From assembly GCF_013344475.1 (NCBI RefSeq), contig NZ_JABUOU010000003.1, positions 310,001 through 374,000 on the forward strand: DNA of 64,000 nucleotides, written 5' to 3'. Under the pieces are notes generated by a model. That model had not been told where the DNA came from, ran no database searches, and saw only the letters and a list, made by a program, of their open reading frames with translations. Shown piece after piece: positions 62,274-64,000 of the stretch. Position 1 is the first letter of the stretch, and each line of letters starts with the position of its first letter. A program made the position numbers and the translations under genes. This DNA is from Martelella limonii (GTDB taxonomy: Bacteria > Pseudomonadota > Alphaproteobacteria > Rhizobiales > Rhizobiaceae).

Positions 62274-63299
62274 TTGGACAGCACGACAGAGAAGGCTGCG
62301 ATCGAACGGAACCACCGCTCATGGATTGCGGCGCTTGCGCCTTACCGCAAGCCCAGCGCGTTGCGCAGCACGGCCGAAATCGCGGCGACGGCATTGCCCT
62401 TTGTCAGCCTCTGGGTGCTGCTTGCCTTCGCCGTCCTGAACGGCCATTGGTGGGCGCTGTTCCTGACGGTTCCTGCCGCCGGCTTCCTCGTCCGCCTGTT
62501 TGTCCTGCAGCATGATTGCGGGCATGGCGCCCTGTTTGCCCGCAGGGGCGTCAATGACTGGACCGGACGGGTGATCGGCGTGTTCACGCTGACGCCTTAT
62601 GATTACTGGCGCCGCACCCATGCGGTCCACCACGCAACGACGGGCAATCTCGACAAGCGCGGCATCGGCGACGTCGATACGCTCACGGTCCGGGAGTATC
62701 GCGCCCTGTCGGCTGCGGGAAGGCTGCGCTATCGCCTTTATCGCCATCCCGCCATCATGTTCGGGCTTGGTCCCGCCTGGCTGTTCATCTGCCAGTACCG
62801 CTTGCCGCTCGGCCTGATGCGCTCGGGACTCGAGCCATGGACATCGACGGTCGTCACCACGGCCGGGGCGGCCGTTGCCATTGCCCTGCTGATGTGGCTC
62901 ATGGGACCGCTGGCGTTCTTGACGGTCCAGTTGCCGATCACGCTGATGGCTGCGACAGCCGGGGTCTGGCTGTTCTACATCCAGCATCAATTCGAGGAAA
63001 CGCACTGGTCCGGTGCGCGCAACTGGGATTTCCAGAATGCGGCGCTTAATGGCAGCTCGCATTACGACCTCCCGCTGCCGCTGCGATGGATCACCGGCAA
63101 TATCGGCATCCACCACGTGCACCACCTGGCCGCCAAGGTGCCGTTCTATCGGCTGCCGGAAGTGCTGCGCGATTATCCGGAGCTGCACGAAACAGGCCGG
63201 ATCACGCTTCTTCAAAGCCTGCGCTGTGTCAGGTTCGTGCTTTGGGATGAAAGGACCAACCGACTGGTTTCATTCCGGCAGGCGCGCCTGAGCGCATGA
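62274..63299 (+). CDS. membrane fatty acid desaturase
   Basis: This 341-residue di-iron membrane enzyme would introduce double bonds into acyl chains. All three histidine boxes are present: HDCGH (80-84), HAVHH (116-120) and HHVHH (about 280-284), separated by hydrophobic segments. The start is TTG with AGGA six bases upstream. Its position after a cold-shock gene fits a role in membrane fluidity at low temperature, but regiospecificity cannot be read. Confidence 0.92.
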   Translation: MDSTTEKAAIERNHRSWIAALAPYRKPSALRSTAEIAATALPFVSLWVLLAFAVLNGHWWALFLTVPAAGFLVRLFVLQHDCGHGALFARRGVNDWTGRVIGVFTLTPYDYWRRTHAVHHATTGNLDKRGIGDVDTLTVREYRALSAAGRLRYRLYRHPAIMFGLGPAWLFICQYRLPLGLMRSGLEPWTSTVVTTAGAAVAIALLMWLMGPLAFLTVQLPITLMAATAGVWLFYIQHQFEETHWSGARNWDFQNAALNGSSHYDLPLPLRWITGNIGIHHVHHLAAKVPFYRLPEVLRDYPELHETGRITLLQSLRCVRFVLWDERTNRLVSFRQARLSA

Positions 63300-63370
63300 T
63301 GCGCTGCACGGTTTCCTTGAAGCAGACCCTGTCACCAATCACTCGTCTACCCCACCCGAAGGAGAAACAG

Positions 63371-63538
63371 ATGATACGATTTGCCAGAAATACGAAAGCC
63401 GTCGAGAACGAAGCCGCACCCGCCGACAAGACCAAGAATACCGAGAAGTCCTCGGAACGGCCGGCGAAGGCCGCCGACAAGACGAAGCAGAACAAGACCG
63501 CGGCCGATAGCAGCGACAGCAGCGACAAGCTGCTCTGA
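63371..63538 (+). CDS. small hydrophilic disordered protein
   Basis: This 55-residue protein is made almost entirely of Lys, Ala, Asp, Ser, Glu and Thr after a short MIRFARNTK start. AAGGAG lies 7 bases before the ATG. The composition suggests an intrinsically disordered, hydrophilin-like stress protein. No family is recognised. A strong terminator follows at 63649. Confidence 0.6.
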   Translation: MIRFARNTKAVENEAAPADKTKNTEKSSERPAKAADKTKQNKTAADSSDSSDKLL

Positions 63539-63648
63539 ACGCCTTCGATATGCCGGCAAGATTGCCGCAGGCGCATCGATTGCGTGCCGGCGGCATGAGT
63601 TCCACTGAAGCCGGCATCCGATCGCAGACACCCAATATCCTGACATCA

Positions 63649-63681
63649 CGGAAGGCCTGCGCAATGCAGGCCTTCCGTTTG
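63649..63681 (+). terminator. Rho-independent terminator
   Basis: ACGGAAGGCCTGC (63649-63661) pairs perfectly with GCAGGCCTTCCGT (63667-63679) over a 5-base loop and is followed by TT. It is 110 bases after the small hydrophilic gene and probably ends the desaturase transcript. Confidence 0.75.
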
Positions 63682-63819
63682 TCGGTTTTACCCTCACCAC
63701 TTTCCTGATCGATGGAGATGGCCACCGTCTTGATCTTCGGCGCGCGCGCGCAATTTAGTTGCTGACGGCCCCGCTTCTCAAGGCAAGGCGCCGGTTTTTC
63801 AACGGATGGAGCGGATGCG

Positions 63820-64000
63820 ATGGAGTGGAGAGGCCGGCGACAAAGCCGCAATGTCGAGGATCGTCGAGGATCGCGGGGCGGAAGCCCGTTCGGGCGCGGC
63901 GGCGGCATAAGGATGCCCTCACGCGGCATTCGCGTTGGCCGCGGCGGCGGCGGCAGCATTCTCGCCCTGATCGTGGTCGGCGCGATTCTCTTCATGATGG
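63820..64000 (+). CDS. neutral zinc metallopeptidase, N-terminal part (cut by window end)
   Basis: The 60 visible residues begin MEWRGRRQSRNVEDRRG, then a glycine/arginine-rich GRGGGIRMPSRG stretch and a membrane helix (GSILALIVVGAILFMM). This is the characteristic start of YpfJ-type neutral zinc metallopeptidases. GGAG lies 8 bases before the ATG. The HExxH catalytic region would be beyond 64000, so the family call rests on the N-terminus alone. Confidence 0.75.
   Translation, partial: MEWRGRRQSRNVEDRRGSRGGSPFGRGGGIRMPSRGIRVGRGGGGSILALIVVGAILFMM

Noticed and set aside
1-64000. CRISPR arrays, rRNA and tRNA genes, intact insertion sequences
   Set aside because: No regularly spaced repeats, no rRNA-like blocks, no tRNA arm pattern that held up, and no transposase-like reading frame were seen on reading through.

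Overview
The window looks like part of a chromosome or large replicon of an alphaproteobacterium of the order Hyphomicrobiales (Rhizobiales). The pointers are a full-length cyclic beta-1,2-glucan synthase (NdvB), high GC across most of the window, tripartite tricarboxylate transporters, small rhizobial-type conserved proteins and an alphaproteobacterial style of tightly overlapping operons. The genus cannot be fixed from sequence reading alone.

Region 1 (1 to about 10.9 kb) reads as a mobilizable genetic element. It holds an AlpA-like DNA-binding protein divergent from an XRE repressor with two tandem palindromic operators, an EcoRII-type restriction-modification cassette in the order methyltransferase, Vsr nuclease, restriction enzyme, and a periplasmic ClpP-like protein. 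A leftward mobilization module follows: winged-helix protein, MobC, relaxase with two further mobilization genes nested inside it, and a TraG/VirD4 coupling protein. About 70-bp imperfect direct repeats lie at both ends (1-70 and 10847-10916). No integrase is in view; one may lie left of the window.

Region 2 (11.0 to 28.7 kb) is a catabolic block for an unidentified, probably nitrogen-containing organic acid. Rightward genes encode an ACMSD-like amidohydrolase, a beta-lactamase-fold hydrolase, a TctCBA uptake system and a thiamine-diphosphate enzyme. Leftward genes encode an alpha/beta hydrolase, a TRAP transporter and an isochorismatase-like hydrolase, then a second set of polysaccharide-deacetylase-like hydrolase, aldehyde dehydrogenase and asparaginase. 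A cupin-XRE and a GntR/FCD regulator are present. An almost identical 25-bp element lies before tctC and between the deacetylase-like gene and gntR, and a related 20-bp palindrome precedes the amidohydrolase, suggesting one regulon.

Region 3 (28.9 to 40.4 kb) has an orphan double-glycine-leader peptide gene and a second TctCBA operon that includes a BMP-fold protein without a signal peptide, next to an RpiR-type regulator. It also has a leftward operon of GH15 glucosidase, Gnd, Zwf and a polyphosphate-glucokinase-like ROK kinase, which together would turn alpha-glucosides into glucose, glucose-6-phosphate and NADPH.

Region 4 (40.7 to 48.9 kb) is one long leftward unit: an Asp/Glu-racemase-family protein, a branched-chain-type ABC transporter (LivJHMGF), an ATC-hydrolase-family protein and a flavoprotein monooxygenase, with a divergent Lrp/AsnC regulator. 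It looks like uptake and processing of an amino-acid-like compound.

Region 5 (49.4 to 64 kb) is core-like: two transglutaminase-like proteins, the 2839-residue NdvB, several small conserved proteins, a cold-shock protein, a fatty acid desaturase and the start of a neutral zinc metallopeptidase cut by the window end.
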